Origin: Verrucomicrobiota bacterium
GTDB lineage: Bacteria; Verrucomicrobiota; Verrucomicrobiia; Limisphaerales; J093
Assembly: GCA_029907285.1 (NCBI GenBank)
Contig: JARYMD010000008.1
Location: 1 to 25,043, forward strand
Length of the DNA stretch: 25,043 nucleotides
Reading direction: 5' to 3'
Shown: in pieces, positions 17,923 to 24,865 of the stretch
Layout of the letters: each line of letters opens with the position of its first letter
How positions within the stretch are numbered: the stretch's first letter is position 1
Made by a program: the position numbers and the translations under genes
Notes under the pieces: generated by a model
Database searches by the model: none
What the model was told of the DNA's origin: nothing
The model's input: only the letters and a program-made list of their open reading frames with translations

Positions 17923-18027
17923 CCTCCACATTTCGCAGCCCGGCAGGGCCGACAGCCCTCATCAGGGGACCGCAAGAACCGGGGCGTTGCCCGTCGGGCG
18001 ACTTTGGTTCCGGCTGCGCCGGGCTTC
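17923..18027 (+). repeat. Dispersed inverted-end element (CATTTCGCAGCCCGGC type)
   Basis: It starts CCTCCACATTTCGCAGCC and ends GGTTCCGGCTGCGCCGGG plus CTTC. AGCCCGGC (17937-17944) and GCCGGGCT (18019-18026) are perfect inverted arms. The right end, from ACTTTGGTT to GCGCCG, recurs with few differences at 18481-18501, and the left end recurs inverted at 18498-18518. This is typical of an intergenic REP-like family. Confidence 0.6.
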
Positions 18028-18195
18028 ATTGTTATATTCAAAAGTCATTCACATTCGCGAGGATTTTCAGCCAGTGAGTCCTGTCAGTTTGTCTGTATCT
18101 GCTTCGCTGGCAGCCAGTAATGCGATCGCAAGGGTAGGGCCCATGGTAGTGAGTTGGATAAAGTGACAGGCTCGTTGTTTCGGCATAAAAGCAGA

Positions 18196-18213
18196 GCGGC
18201 AGCAAGCTGCCGC
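18196..18213. repeat. Perfect hairpin GCGGCAGC-AA-GCTGCCGC
   Basis: 8-bp perfect arms with a 2-base spacer, no T-tract following. Probably part of another dispersed palindromic repeat rather than a terminator. Confidence 0.5.
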
Positions 18214-18307
18214 ACTCCAAGCGCTTCGCGCCTACCAACGCCCACTGCATCCGCGGCAGCGCGTGAGAAACCATTGGGATCAGCGGCGAGATCAAATGGG
18301 GCCATAT

Positions 18308-18327
18308 GGTGACAGACACTTAGTTTG
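18308..18327 (+). repeat. Dispersed GGKGACAGACAC motif, copy 3
   Basis: GGTGACAGACACTTAG shares its first 12 bases with the copy at 8651. The two copies lie near the two edges of the C-rich block and have the same orientation. Confidence 0.45.
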
Positions 18328-18475
18328 TGATGTGCGCGGAATGTCCGCCTTGTTCGTGCAAGGTTACATGTACCTGACCGTGAGCACTGTTGATTGGACT
18401 GCCTGTGTTCCGCGCAAACGCGGGACTCCATGGGCGATGGGTTGTCCCGCGCTTTGTGCGATGTCGCGCCCGCGG

Positions 18476-18518
18476 CTGCAACTTTGGTTACGGCTGCGCC
18501 GCGCTGCGAAATGTGAGG
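18476..18518 (-). repeat. Partial copy of the CATTTCGCAGC element
   Basis: Read on the minus strand it starts CCTCACATTTCGCAGCGC, matching the left end of the 17923 element with one gap and one mismatch. On the plus strand, ACTTTGGTTACGGCTGCGCC matches that element's right end. Both ends are fused in a short piece. Confidence 0.5.
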
Positions 18519-18557
18519 GTTAAGAGTTGGTTGGCTGAAGAGGGTGTTTTAGTAAAG

Positions 18558-18590
18558 CGCCGCTCCGCAATGGAGCGGCGTTTTTTGTTT
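18558..18590 (+). terminator. Intrinsic terminator with no visible upstream gene
   Basis: CGCCGCTCC (18558-18566), loop GCAAT, GGAGCGGCG (18572-18580), then TTTTTTGTTT: a 9-bp perfect GC-rich stem plus T-tract on the + strand. The nearest plus-strand gene upstream ends at 16227, with a minus-strand gene between. It lies 73 bases before the first permease start, so it may end a small RNA or attenuate the permease transcript. Confidence 0.8.
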
Positions 18591-18663
18591 TTCAAACCTG
18601 TTTGCGTTAAGGGCCTGTTTTGGCGTGCGCGTTGATGCAACGGCGATTATCTTGGGTGGCGGC

Positions 18664-20415
18664 GTGACGATCCTGCCCATAGTGTCAAGAGAACTGCGTG
18701 TTGCTGCCCGGCGCAACAAAACCCACTGGTTGCGTGTCGCGGCTGCAGCGGCTGCTTTGGTCGTGTGCGGATGGGTCTGTTATGGTGTGGGAATGCAACA
18801 GCCCGCAGCGAACCTTGGGAAATCGGTCTTTTCATCCCTGACGATACTGGCTTTTGCGTATTGTCTTCTTGTTGCTCCGTTTATCACTGCCGATTCAGTG
18901 AGCGAGGAAAAGCGCGACGGCACGCTGGGTTTGCTTTTTCTGACCGAGCTGAGGAGCTTTGATGTTGTGCTTGGAAAATGGTTGGCGACATCGATCTCAG
19001 CGTTTTACGGGCTGCTTGGCATTTTGCCTGCGCTTGGTTTGCCGCTGTTGATGGGCGGTGTGACACCTGGTGAATACTGGCGGACGGCTCTTGCCGTGGT
19101 AAACGCCATTCTCTTTTCACTGACAGCCGGCATGTGCGTTTCGACCCTGAGCAGGGATCAATCGAAAGCAGTTCTTGGGTCGGTGGTGCTTGTGCTTGGG
19201 CTGACCGGGCTTATTCCCGGATTGTTTGTTGTGGTGGAGTCGGGATTTTTCATTCGTCCTTTCAACCAGTTTCCCACAGTGGCGCTCGCGAGTCCTGCAT
19301 ACACGGGGTATCTCGCGCTTGACGCGAGTTACAGGACCGGGCCGCAGAACTATTGGCTTTCGTTGGGGGTGGTGCATTGCATGAGCTGGGTTTTCATGAT
19401 GATAACCGCGTTGAGCATGCCGAGAGTTTGGCGCGAAAACCCGCACGAATCGCCCATGCGGCACAGATGGCTGATGCGCTTTGGCTACACAGCCGGGTGG
19501 AAGCGCATTTACCGCGAGCGATTGGAACGGAACCCGGTTTTTGCCGTGGCTGGGCGATTGCGCTGGCCGCATTTTGTTTTTTGGACGCTGGTATGTCTTG
19601 TTGCGGTGAACGTGTTATGGATCACGTTTGGCTACCGGCGGAACATGTCGAGTTACCAGTTTCATCAATACTTCTCACATGCGCTGGTTTTCACGAACAG
19701 GGTTTGGATTACGGTCATGGCATGCAGGTTTTTTCTTGAGGCAAGGAGGACTGGCGCACTGGAATTGATTTTAACGACGCCGATTCCGGTGCGAACGGTG
19801 CTGCGCGGGCATTGGCGGGCGTTGCGTCGGTTTTTCGTGCTTCCGATTGCGGCCATTGCGGTTCTGCATGTTTTTTATGTTGCGGTGAATTGGCGGCTGG
19901 CAAATCTGCAAAGCGGCGTGGGCGGCATGTTGCTGCAGTCATATCTGCTGGCGGCGGGGAGCAGCCTGATCAACTTTTTGACCGATGTTCTGGCGCTTTG
20001 TTACGTGGGGTCGTGGCTGAGCCTTTCGCTTAGAAAGCCTGGATTTGCCGTGCTTTACACATTCGCTCTGGTGATACTTGGGCCGTGGACGATCGGTTAT
20101 TTTCTGCCGGGGCTTTCGACGATACTTCCTGCGAGCTTTGTTGTGAGACTGAACACGAACAGTCTGTTGCGGGCGTTGTTTGGGACCGGCTTTTTTTATT
20201 ATCCGGTTGCGCGAACGCTGGCGTGGGTCTCGAAGAACCTCTTGCTGGTGATTTGGGCGAGGAGCAAGCTGCAGCGTCATTTCAGAAGCGCTGCGGCGCA
20301 AACTTATCGTTATGACAAGGGCACATTTTTCCGCCTGCAACCGCCTCCGCCAAAAAGGGCGCGGACGCTTAAGATCGAACCGGTCACCGCTGTGGAGACA
20401 TCGACTGGGAATTGA
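18664..20415 (+). CDS. ABC-2-type transporter permease, paralogue 1
   Basis: Integral membrane protein of about 583 residues with some 12 hydrophobic segments. GTG 18664 is chosen because it gives (M)TILPIVSRELRVAARR, matching the start of the neighbouring paralogue MTFLPVVERELRVAVRH; the frame is open to GTG 18625. The motif EEKRDGTLGLLFLTEL starting at residue 81, with DVVLGKW, resembles the E-GTLE-LL-TP---GK signature of ABC-2 permeases (GldF/NosY-like). A second version, EARRTGALELILTTPI, starts at residue 359, so the protein appears internally duplicated. No ATPase gene is adjacent, so the ATP-binding partner must be elsewhere. A strong intrinsic terminator precedes the gene. Substrate unknown. 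Confidence 0.82.
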   Translation: MTILPIVSRELRVAARRNKTHWLRVAAAAAALVVCGWVCYGVGMQQPAANLGKSVFSSLTILAFAYCLLVAPFITADSVSEEKRDGTLGLLFLTELRSFDVVLGKWLATSISAFYGLLGILPALGLPLLMGGVTPGEYWRTALAVVNAILFSLTAGMCVSTLSRDQSKAVLGSVVLVLGLTGLIPGLFVVVESGFFIRPFNQFPTVALASPAYTGYLALDASYRTGPQNYWLSLGVVHCMSWVFMMITALSMPRVWRENPHESPMRHRWLMRFGYTAGWKRIYRERLERNPVFAVAGRLRWPHFVFWTLVCLVAVNVLWITFGYRRNMSSYQFHQYFSHALVFTNRVWITVMACRFFLEARRTGALELILTTPIPVRTVLRGHWRALRRFFVLPIAAIAVLHVFYVAVNWRLANLQSGVGGMLLQSYLLAAGSSLINFLTDVLALCYVGSWLSLSLRKPGFAVLYTFALVILGPWTIGYFLPGLSTILPASFVVRLNTNSLLRALFGTGFFYYPVARTLAWVSKNLLLVIWARSKLQRHFRSAAAQTYRYDKGTFFRLQPPPPKRARTLKIEPVTAVETSTGN

Positions 20416-20470
20416 TTTGGGCGAGTGATTATTTGCAGGTCAAAAGAGCAAGCTGCGTTTCGGGCTGACA

Positions 20471-22078
20471 ATGACTTTCCTGCCGGTTGTTGAAAGAGAA
20501 TTGCGCGTGGCTGTCCGCCACCGGAGCGCATTCTGGGTCAGGCTGGTTTCGGCTGGAGGCGCTGTTTTGTGCGCTTTTGCCTTCTTGATTCTGTGGCCAC
20601 CGTTCGGTAGTGCATTGCAGAGCGGGCGGGAATTGTTTGTGCCGCTTGCGTGGCTGGCCTTTTGCCTTTGTGTGGTTGCCGGCCCGATTCTGACCTGCGA
20701 CACCATCAGCGCCGAGAAACGCGAGGGGACACTTGGCCTGCTGTTTCTGACCGACCTGCAGGGGATGGATGTTGTCCTTGGGAAACTTGTCGCTGCGTCT
20801 GTGACGTCCGTGTTTGCGCTGCTTGCCGTTGTTCCTGTGATGGCGATTCCGATTCTTCTTGGGGGCGTGCAACTGGGCGATCTGGTCCGCACTGCTCTTG
20901 TGTTGGGCAACACTTTGTTTTTGTCCCTTGCATTGGGGATTCTCATGTCTGCCCTGTGCGTGCAGTGGCGGAGCGCTCTGGCGCTGACCGGATTTGTACT
21001 GTTCCTGATTGTTGTTGTTGCGACGGCGATGGCACCTGGTTCTTTCACAACGCAGACTGAGAATCTCTTGCAACAGGCCGCACGAATCATCAGCCCGGTT
21101 TGGGCGATGACGCTTGCCGGGAATTACCAAACCGTGCCGGTTGCGTACTGGGTATCAGTTGTTTCGGCCCAGGCCATGGGGTGGATGGCGCTTGCCGTGG
21201 CCGGCTGGGTGACCGCCCGGGCATGGCGCGAACCCTCGGGCTGGATTGGGAGAATAGTGCGTCGTCGGCTTTGGCATGACTGGTATTACGGAAGTCCGGA
21301 GGCGCGGCGGAGGCTGCGTGCGCTGTTGGACACAGACCCGGTCGGATGGCTCAGGTGGCGGCACAGGTTGAAGAGGCGGCTGCTTTGGGGCACGGTTGCG
21401 GTTGCCCTTGGCTTTTGGGTTTTCATTAGAGTTCGCTATGCCTATTTCGCAACGTGGGACGCTGCAGTGTTTCTTGTGGGGATATGGTTGCTGGGCCCAA
21501 TAAAATGGCTTGCTGCTTCTGAAGCAACGCATCAGCTTGCCGCTGAAATGCAATCCGGGGCACTGGAATTGCTTCTGACGACGCCAATCAGTGTAAGGGA
21601 AGTTGTGCGCGGCCATCTGCGTGCGATGGACTGGCTTTTGATGGTTCCAGTCGGCGCGGTATTGACGGTTCAGCTTTGGATGGTCGTTTTTGGCGAGGGC
21701 CTGGCGAGAGCATTTGATGCGCGCGACGAAACAACGTTGGGCATGGGGATCGTCGGCATGGTGACAGCGTTATGGGACATTCGCACGATCGAATGGGTTG
21801 GGATGTGGCTGGCATTGAAAAAGAGGCGTGCGGACCGCGCATTTGCCGGGACGGTGAGACGAATCCTGCTCCTTCCCTGGTTTGTGCTGGTTGCGATCCT
21901 CATGGGCGCGGCATTCATTTACCAACACCGGCCCAACCCGCCGATGGTGTGGGAAAACATTCCGCTTCTGTGGTTCATCATTTGCGCCTGCACCAACCTC
22001 TATTTCGGGCTTACAGCGCGACACGACCTGCTGGAACGATTCCGTCTGATGGCCAGTGAAGACTATTATGCACGTTAG
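20471..22078 (+). CDS. ABC-2-type transporter permease, paralogue 2
   Basis: Membrane protein of 535 residues, clearly related to the preceding gene along its length. It opens MTFLPVVERELRVAVRH, has EKREGTLGLLFLTDLQGMDV from residue 82 and EMQSGALELLLTTPISVREV from residue 359. The second motif starts at residue 359 in both proteins. TM segments surround both motifs. The 55-base gap after paralogue 1 supports one operon, and the pair probably forms a heterodimeric permease. No ATPase is encoded nearby. The C-terminus after residue 500 (LYFGLTARHDLLERFRLMA) is the more charged cytoplasmic tail. Confidence 0.82.
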   Translation: MTFLPVVERELRVAVRHRSAFWVRLVSAGGAVLCAFAFLILWPPFGSALQSGRELFVPLAWLAFCLCVVAGPILTCDTISAEKREGTLGLLFLTDLQGMDVVLGKLVAASVTSVFALLAVVPVMAIPILLGGVQLGDLVRTALVLGNTLFLSLALGILMSALCVQWRSALALTGFVLFLIVVVATAMAPGSFTTQTENLLQQAARIISPVWAMTLAGNYQTVPVAYWVSVVSAQAMGWMALAVAGWVTARAWREPSGWIGRIVRRRLWHDWYYGSPEARRRLRALLDTDPVGWLRWRHRLKRRLLWGTVAVALGFWVFIRVRYAYFATWDAAVFLVGIWLLGPIKWLAASEATHQLAAEMQSGALELLLTTPISVREVVRGHLRAMDWLLMVPVGAVLTVQLWMVVFGEGLARAFDARDETTLGMGIVGMVTALWDIRTIEWVGMWLALKKRRADRAFAGTVRRILLLPWFVLVAILMGAAFIYQHRPNPPMVWENIPLLWFIICACTNLYFGLTARHDLLERFRLMASEDYYAR

Positions 22079-22085
22079 CGCGGCT

Positions 22086-22192
22086 CTTCCGCAGGCCGCG
22101 CATGTGCGTTGTCAGAACGTTCAGAAGAGCGTGTAGCGCGTCCACGTCCAACCGTCCTTCCGCAGGCCGCGCATGTGCGTTGTCAGAACGTT
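22086..22192 (+). repeat. Perfect 36-bp direct repeat, two copies, 35-bp spacer
   Basis: A 36-bp sequence beginning CTTCCGCAGGCCGCGC and ending GTCAGAACGTT occurs identically at 22086-22121 and 22157-22192. The 35 bases between are not repeated. Repeat and spacer sizes resemble a minimal CRISPR, but there are only two copies, no cas gene, and the repeat lacks a typical CRISPR palindrome. A local tandem duplication is more likely. Confidence 0.75.
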
Positions 22193-22256
22193 TACGGGCT
22201 TTTGCCTTGTGCTGTGTCTGGCGTGCTTCGCTGACTCGGAACTCTCAAGGGCGGGC

Positions 22257-22321
22257 CCCGGAAATCTCACCGGGGTGAAGGCACCGGTGAATCCGAAGGG
22301 GTGGCCGGTGAGACTTGCGGG
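22257..22321 (+). repeat. 65-bp inverted-end repeat, copy 4
   Basis: The left arm CCCGGAAATCTCACCGG (22257-22273) is identical to copy 3; the right arm CCGGTGAGACTTGCGGG (22305-22321) has two differences. Flanking bases extend the pairing to GGCCCC/GGGGCC. Length is exactly 65 bp, and it lies in the gap between the convergent permease and deacetylase genes, 13 bases from the latter's stop. Confidence 0.88.
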
Positions 22322-22334
22322 GCCGAGAACCCAT

Positions 22335-23282
22335 TCAGTGCGCCGGGCTGAAGAAAGGGAACAGCCGCTTGAGTTCGGGTCGGTCTGGGCGCCTGCCGTA
22401 CTCGCAGATTTCGAAAGCCTCTATATACTCGACTCGGGGTGCATGTTCCTCACCGTACCAATCCGCAATCGCGGATTTGAACCGCGTCGTAAGGTTCTTT
22501 TGCCGGTTCCGGAAATAATCGCGCACCTGTTTTGCCCGTTCCGCCTGCCCAGCGGGGTCGGATGGCATTAGCGCAGGTCCGCCATTTGCACCGCCTTCGT
22601 GGAATTGAGAAACCAGTTTATCCAATGCATCGAGTTTCTTCTCGATCACATCGTCTATTGCCACAACGATGTCAGGGGTGAACGGGTTTGGTTTCTTGAA
22701 AGAATCCGGGAAATACAGGAACACCGGGTTTTTCGTCAGATGCGGCACATCTGGACAGAAGAACGGCACTGTCACCATGTATGCAGCGTCCTGCACGAGG
22801 ACGCCGGTGTAGCGATGATCAGGGTGATAGTCGTTCGGACGGGGTCCCATGACGATGTCAGCCTTCCATTCGCGGATCAGGCGCACGATGAGTTTTCTAT
22901 TTTCCAATGTTGGCAGCAGTTCGCCGTCGTGAATGTCGAGCACTTCACTTGTAACGCCCAGCACTTTCGCGGCGGCTTCGACTTCTGCGCGGCGTCGATT
23001 GGCGAGCGGTCCGCCCGCTTCCCGCCAATGACCGATGTCGCCGTTTGTAACTGAGACCAATTTGACCTTGTGACCGCGTGCCGCCCACATTGCTGCCACG
23101 CCGCCGGCTTGGATTTCGCAGTCGTCCGGGTGCGCCCCAAAGCAAATGATTCGCAATGGCGCGTTGTTGCTGTCGCTTTGCGCAAGAGCGATCGATGCAG
23201 ACATCGAGATCAGGGCGGCGGCGAACGGGACCATTGCATGCTGTGGTTGAATCAAACCGAATGCAAAGAAGCGCTTTTTCAT
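22335..23282 (-). CDS. Secreted PIG-L/LmbE-family deacetylase
   Basis: Predicted zinc-dependent N-deacetylase of about 315 residues acting on N-acetyl sugars or related conjugates. The start at ATG 23282 gives MKKRFFAFG and a signal peptide (AMVPFAAALISMSASIALAQ); the longer open frame to 23450 reads through a heptamer repeat and is not credible. The metal site is visible as GAHPDDCEIQAGG, where the usual AHPDDE has Cys followed by Glu, and NDYHPDHR, whose His residues are the likely second part of the site. ANRRRAEVEAAAKVLGV is also typical of the family. The gene is alone on its strand, convergent with the permease pair and divergent from the radical SAM gene. The natural substrate cannot be told from sequence. 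Confidence 0.92.
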   Translation of the reverse strand: MKKRFFAFGLIQPQHAMVPFAAALISMSASIALAQSDSNNAPLRIICFGAHPDDCEIQAGGVAAMWAARGHKVKLVSVTNGDIGHWREAGGPLANRRRAEVEAAAKVLGVTSEVLDIHDGELLPTLENRKLIVRLIREWKADIVMGPRPNDYHPDHRYTGVLVQDAAYMVTVPFFCPDVPHLTKNPVFLYFPDSFKKPNPFTPDIVVAIDDVIEKKLDALDKLVSQFHEGGANGGPALMPSDPAGQAERAKQVRDYFRNRQKNLTTRFKSAIADWYGEEHAPRVEYIEAFEICEYGRRPDRPELKRLFPFFSPAH

Positions 23283-23365
23283 AACACAAAGATGTGTGAA
23301 AACTTCGTTGTCACGTTGCGACAATTGAGTTGGAGCGGCAAGCGAATTGTGGGGGAGGGGAGAGT

Positions 23366-23407
23366 TGATGCGTGATGCGTGAGGAGTGAGGAGTGAGGAG
23401 TGAATGA
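23366..23407 (+). repeat. Degenerate heptamer tandem repeat
   Basis: TGATGCG x2, then TGAGGAG x3, then TGAATGA, all in 7-base register. It shares its unit with the tract at 2192-2219. Located in the divergent gap between the deacetylase and radical SAM genes. Confidence 0.8.
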
Positions 23408-23544
23408 AAGGGTGCAAGTGTGGCAAGGGATGGGTGCATGAGGATTTCAAGGGAGGCTCCGAAACTCCGGCTTCCGAGATTGCGAGACTCTGCTCCGTTG
23501 GGCTGCGGACTTGCGGAAGCCGGTGCGAAGTCTAAATTGCGGTC

Positions 23545-24423
23545 ATGTCAACGGATCGTGGCCAGGTTCCGTCGGGTCTCGCTGCCGTGCGGGATCACAA
23601 TCGGTCGTTTTCGGGACTGACGATTGTGTATCCGGTGATTTCGCGCCGTGCCGGGGGGCTGTCACTTGGGGTGAACCTGAACCCGGACAAGCGCTGCAAT
23701 TTCAACTGTGCTTATTGTGAAGTGAACAGGCGGTTGCCTGGCCGCGCTGGGAAGGTTGATCCAGCCAGAATCCTTGATGAGCTGACGCTGTTGGTTCGAT
23801 GGGCAAAGGAGGGCAGACTGCTTGCGGACGAGAAGTTTCATGAAGCTGGAAACCTCGCCCGCACGATAAAGGACATCTCATTCAGCGGCGATGGCGAGCC
23901 AACTTTGGCAGAGAACTTCAGCGAGTGTGTTGAGGCTGCTGCGGAAGTCAGGAGGCGCGAGAATCTTGACCAGACCAAGATTGTTCTGATCACCAATGCC
24001 ACAGGACTTGACAAGGACGATGTCAAGAAGGGGCTTGCGGTGATGGACGCAAACAACGGCGAAGTATGGGCGAAACTCGATGCTGGGACGGAAACGTGGT
24101 ATTGGCTGATCAACCGGTCGCCGGTGCGATTCGAGCGGATACTGGCGAACATACTTAATGCATCGCGCGAGAGGCCGATCGTGATTCAGAGCCTGTTTAT
24201 GAGGGTGCACGGTCGAACGATGCCTGAAGCTGAGTTGCTTGCTTATTGTGAGAGACTGAGGAGCATTGTCGTTAACGGGGGAAAGATCAAAGAGGTGCAC
24301 GCTTATACGATCGCGCGGCCGGTGCCGGAGCCGTGGGTTGAAAAGCTGACCGAGCGAGAACTCGAGGCGATTGGGGCGGTTATTCGTGGGGAAACGGGGT
24401 TGTCTGTCCGGACTTTCGCCTGA
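23545..24423 (+). CDS. Radical SAM protein (COG0731-like)
   Basis: Predicted [4Fe-4S] enzyme of 292 residues using S-adenosylmethionine to form a radical. The cluster motif is C-x3-C-x2-C at Cys51, Cys55 and Cys58 (KRCNFNCAYCEVN), and the SAM-contact motif FSGDGEP is at 113-119. Further features fitting the fold are KIVLITNATGLD, GEVWAKLDAGTE and VIQSLFMRVHG. Proteins of this kind are often labelled wyosine synthetase-like (TYW1-related), but bacteria lack wyosine and the reaction of the bacterial group is not established. ATG 23545 puts the cluster at a usual distance from the N-terminus. No partner gene follows, so its substrate is open. Confidence 0.9.
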   Translation: MSTDRGQVPSGLAAVRDHNRSFSGLTIVYPVISRRAGGLSLGVNLNPDKRCNFNCAYCEVNRRLPGRAGKVDPARILDELTLLVRWAKEGRLLADEKFHEAGNLARTIKDISFSGDGEPTLAENFSECVEAAAEVRRRENLDQTKIVLITNATGLDKDDVKKGLAVMDANNGEVWAKLDAGTETWYWLINRSPVRFERILANILNASRERPIVIQSLFMRVHGRTMPEAELLAYCERLRSIVVNGGKIKEVHAYTIARPVPEPWVEKLTERELEAIGAVIRGETGLSVRTFA

Positions 24424-24460
24424 GTTTTTGGCGAGGTGATTGAACGCGGAGTGTAACGCT

Positions 24461-24540
24461 CGACCCAAATCCGCGCGCGGAGGATTGATCGCAAGGAGCT
24501 GTCGAGCAACGAAAGGGCTGCGGATGCGCGGATTTGGTCG
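24461..24540. repeat. 80-bp inverted-end element
   Basis: CCAAATCCGCGC (24465-24476) and GCGCGGATTTGG (24526-24537) are perfect 12-bp inverted arms, extended by CGA/TCG around one bulged C. Located 37 bases after the radical SAM stop. It may act as a 3' stem-loop or be a REP-like repeat unrelated in sequence to the 65-bp family. Confidence 0.65.
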
Positions 24541-24647
24541 CAGCCCGCTTCAGGGGCTGATTCGCAGTTGTGCCGTAAAGAACCGACCGGTTGAAGGCTT
24601 GATGTTGCGAGTTCGGATTGGTTGACGGAGTGGGCAGACTTGTTGGG

Positions 24648-24670
24648 AACGCTCAACGCTCAACGTTCAA
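24648..24670 (+). repeat. Heptamer tract AACGCTC x2, AACGTTC
   Basis: Three consecutive 7-base units followed by AA. The unit length is the same as in the TGATGCG tracts, but the sequence differs. Confidence 0.55.
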
Positions 24671-24705
24671 AGGCGTGACTGCACAACGACTGCTAAATTG
24701 AAAGG

Positions 24706-24720
24706 CCGCCCTAAAGGCGG
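24706..24720. repeat. CCGCC-CTAAA-GGCGG hairpin, half-element of the 2329 type
   Basis: A 5-bp perfect stem with a CTAAA loop followed by GAGT, resembling one internal hairpin of the 2329-2411 element read from the opposite side. The matching outer end was not found. Confidence 0.45.
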
Positions 24721-24865
24721 GAGTCTGGCGGCCGCGGGCGGTTGAAGCCATTGGCGTGGCAAACCCGCGGCTCGGCTGAACGTTGGAAGTTGGCCTGAGA
24801 AATGCATCGTTTTTTTCATGAACCCGCACGATCGCCTTGATTTTACAGGCGAAAGTCGCATTTTA

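Larger units (their letters stand above)
17757..18663. other. Long repeat-rich gap between the GH88 gene and the permease pair
   Basis: About 900 bases without a recognisable gene. Open frames here lack domains and run through repeats. It contains an inverted-end element at 17923-18027, a GCGGCAGC palindrome, a GGTGACAGACAC motif, a partial related element at 18476-18518 and an intrinsic terminator. The bias of the + strand appears to change from C-rich to G-rich across this gap. Confidence 0.6.

Noticed and set aside
18263..18635. Small plus-strand frames ahead of the orphan terminator
   Set aside because: They cross dispersed repeats, have no ribosome binding site or domain, and two frames compete over the same bases. 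A small RNA is at least as likely.
20429..21130. Overlapping minus-strand frames opposite the second permease
   Set aside because: Composition typical of antisense translation of membrane-protein codons; no recognisable motif.
22086..22192. Minimal CRISPR array
   Set aside because: Only two repeats, no cas genes, no typical repeat palindrome. Kept as a direct repeat.
22173..22571. Plus-strand frame starting MCVVRTFTGFCLVLCLACFADS, looking like a secreted small protein
   Set aside because: The start lies in the second 36-bp repeat, the frame runs through a 65-bp repeat and then antisense to the deacetylase gene. No domain is seen after the hydrophobic start.
23283..23450. Upstream start of the deacetylase
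   Set aside because: The extension translates heptamer repeats (LLTPHASR) and precedes a clean signal peptide beginning at ATG 23282.
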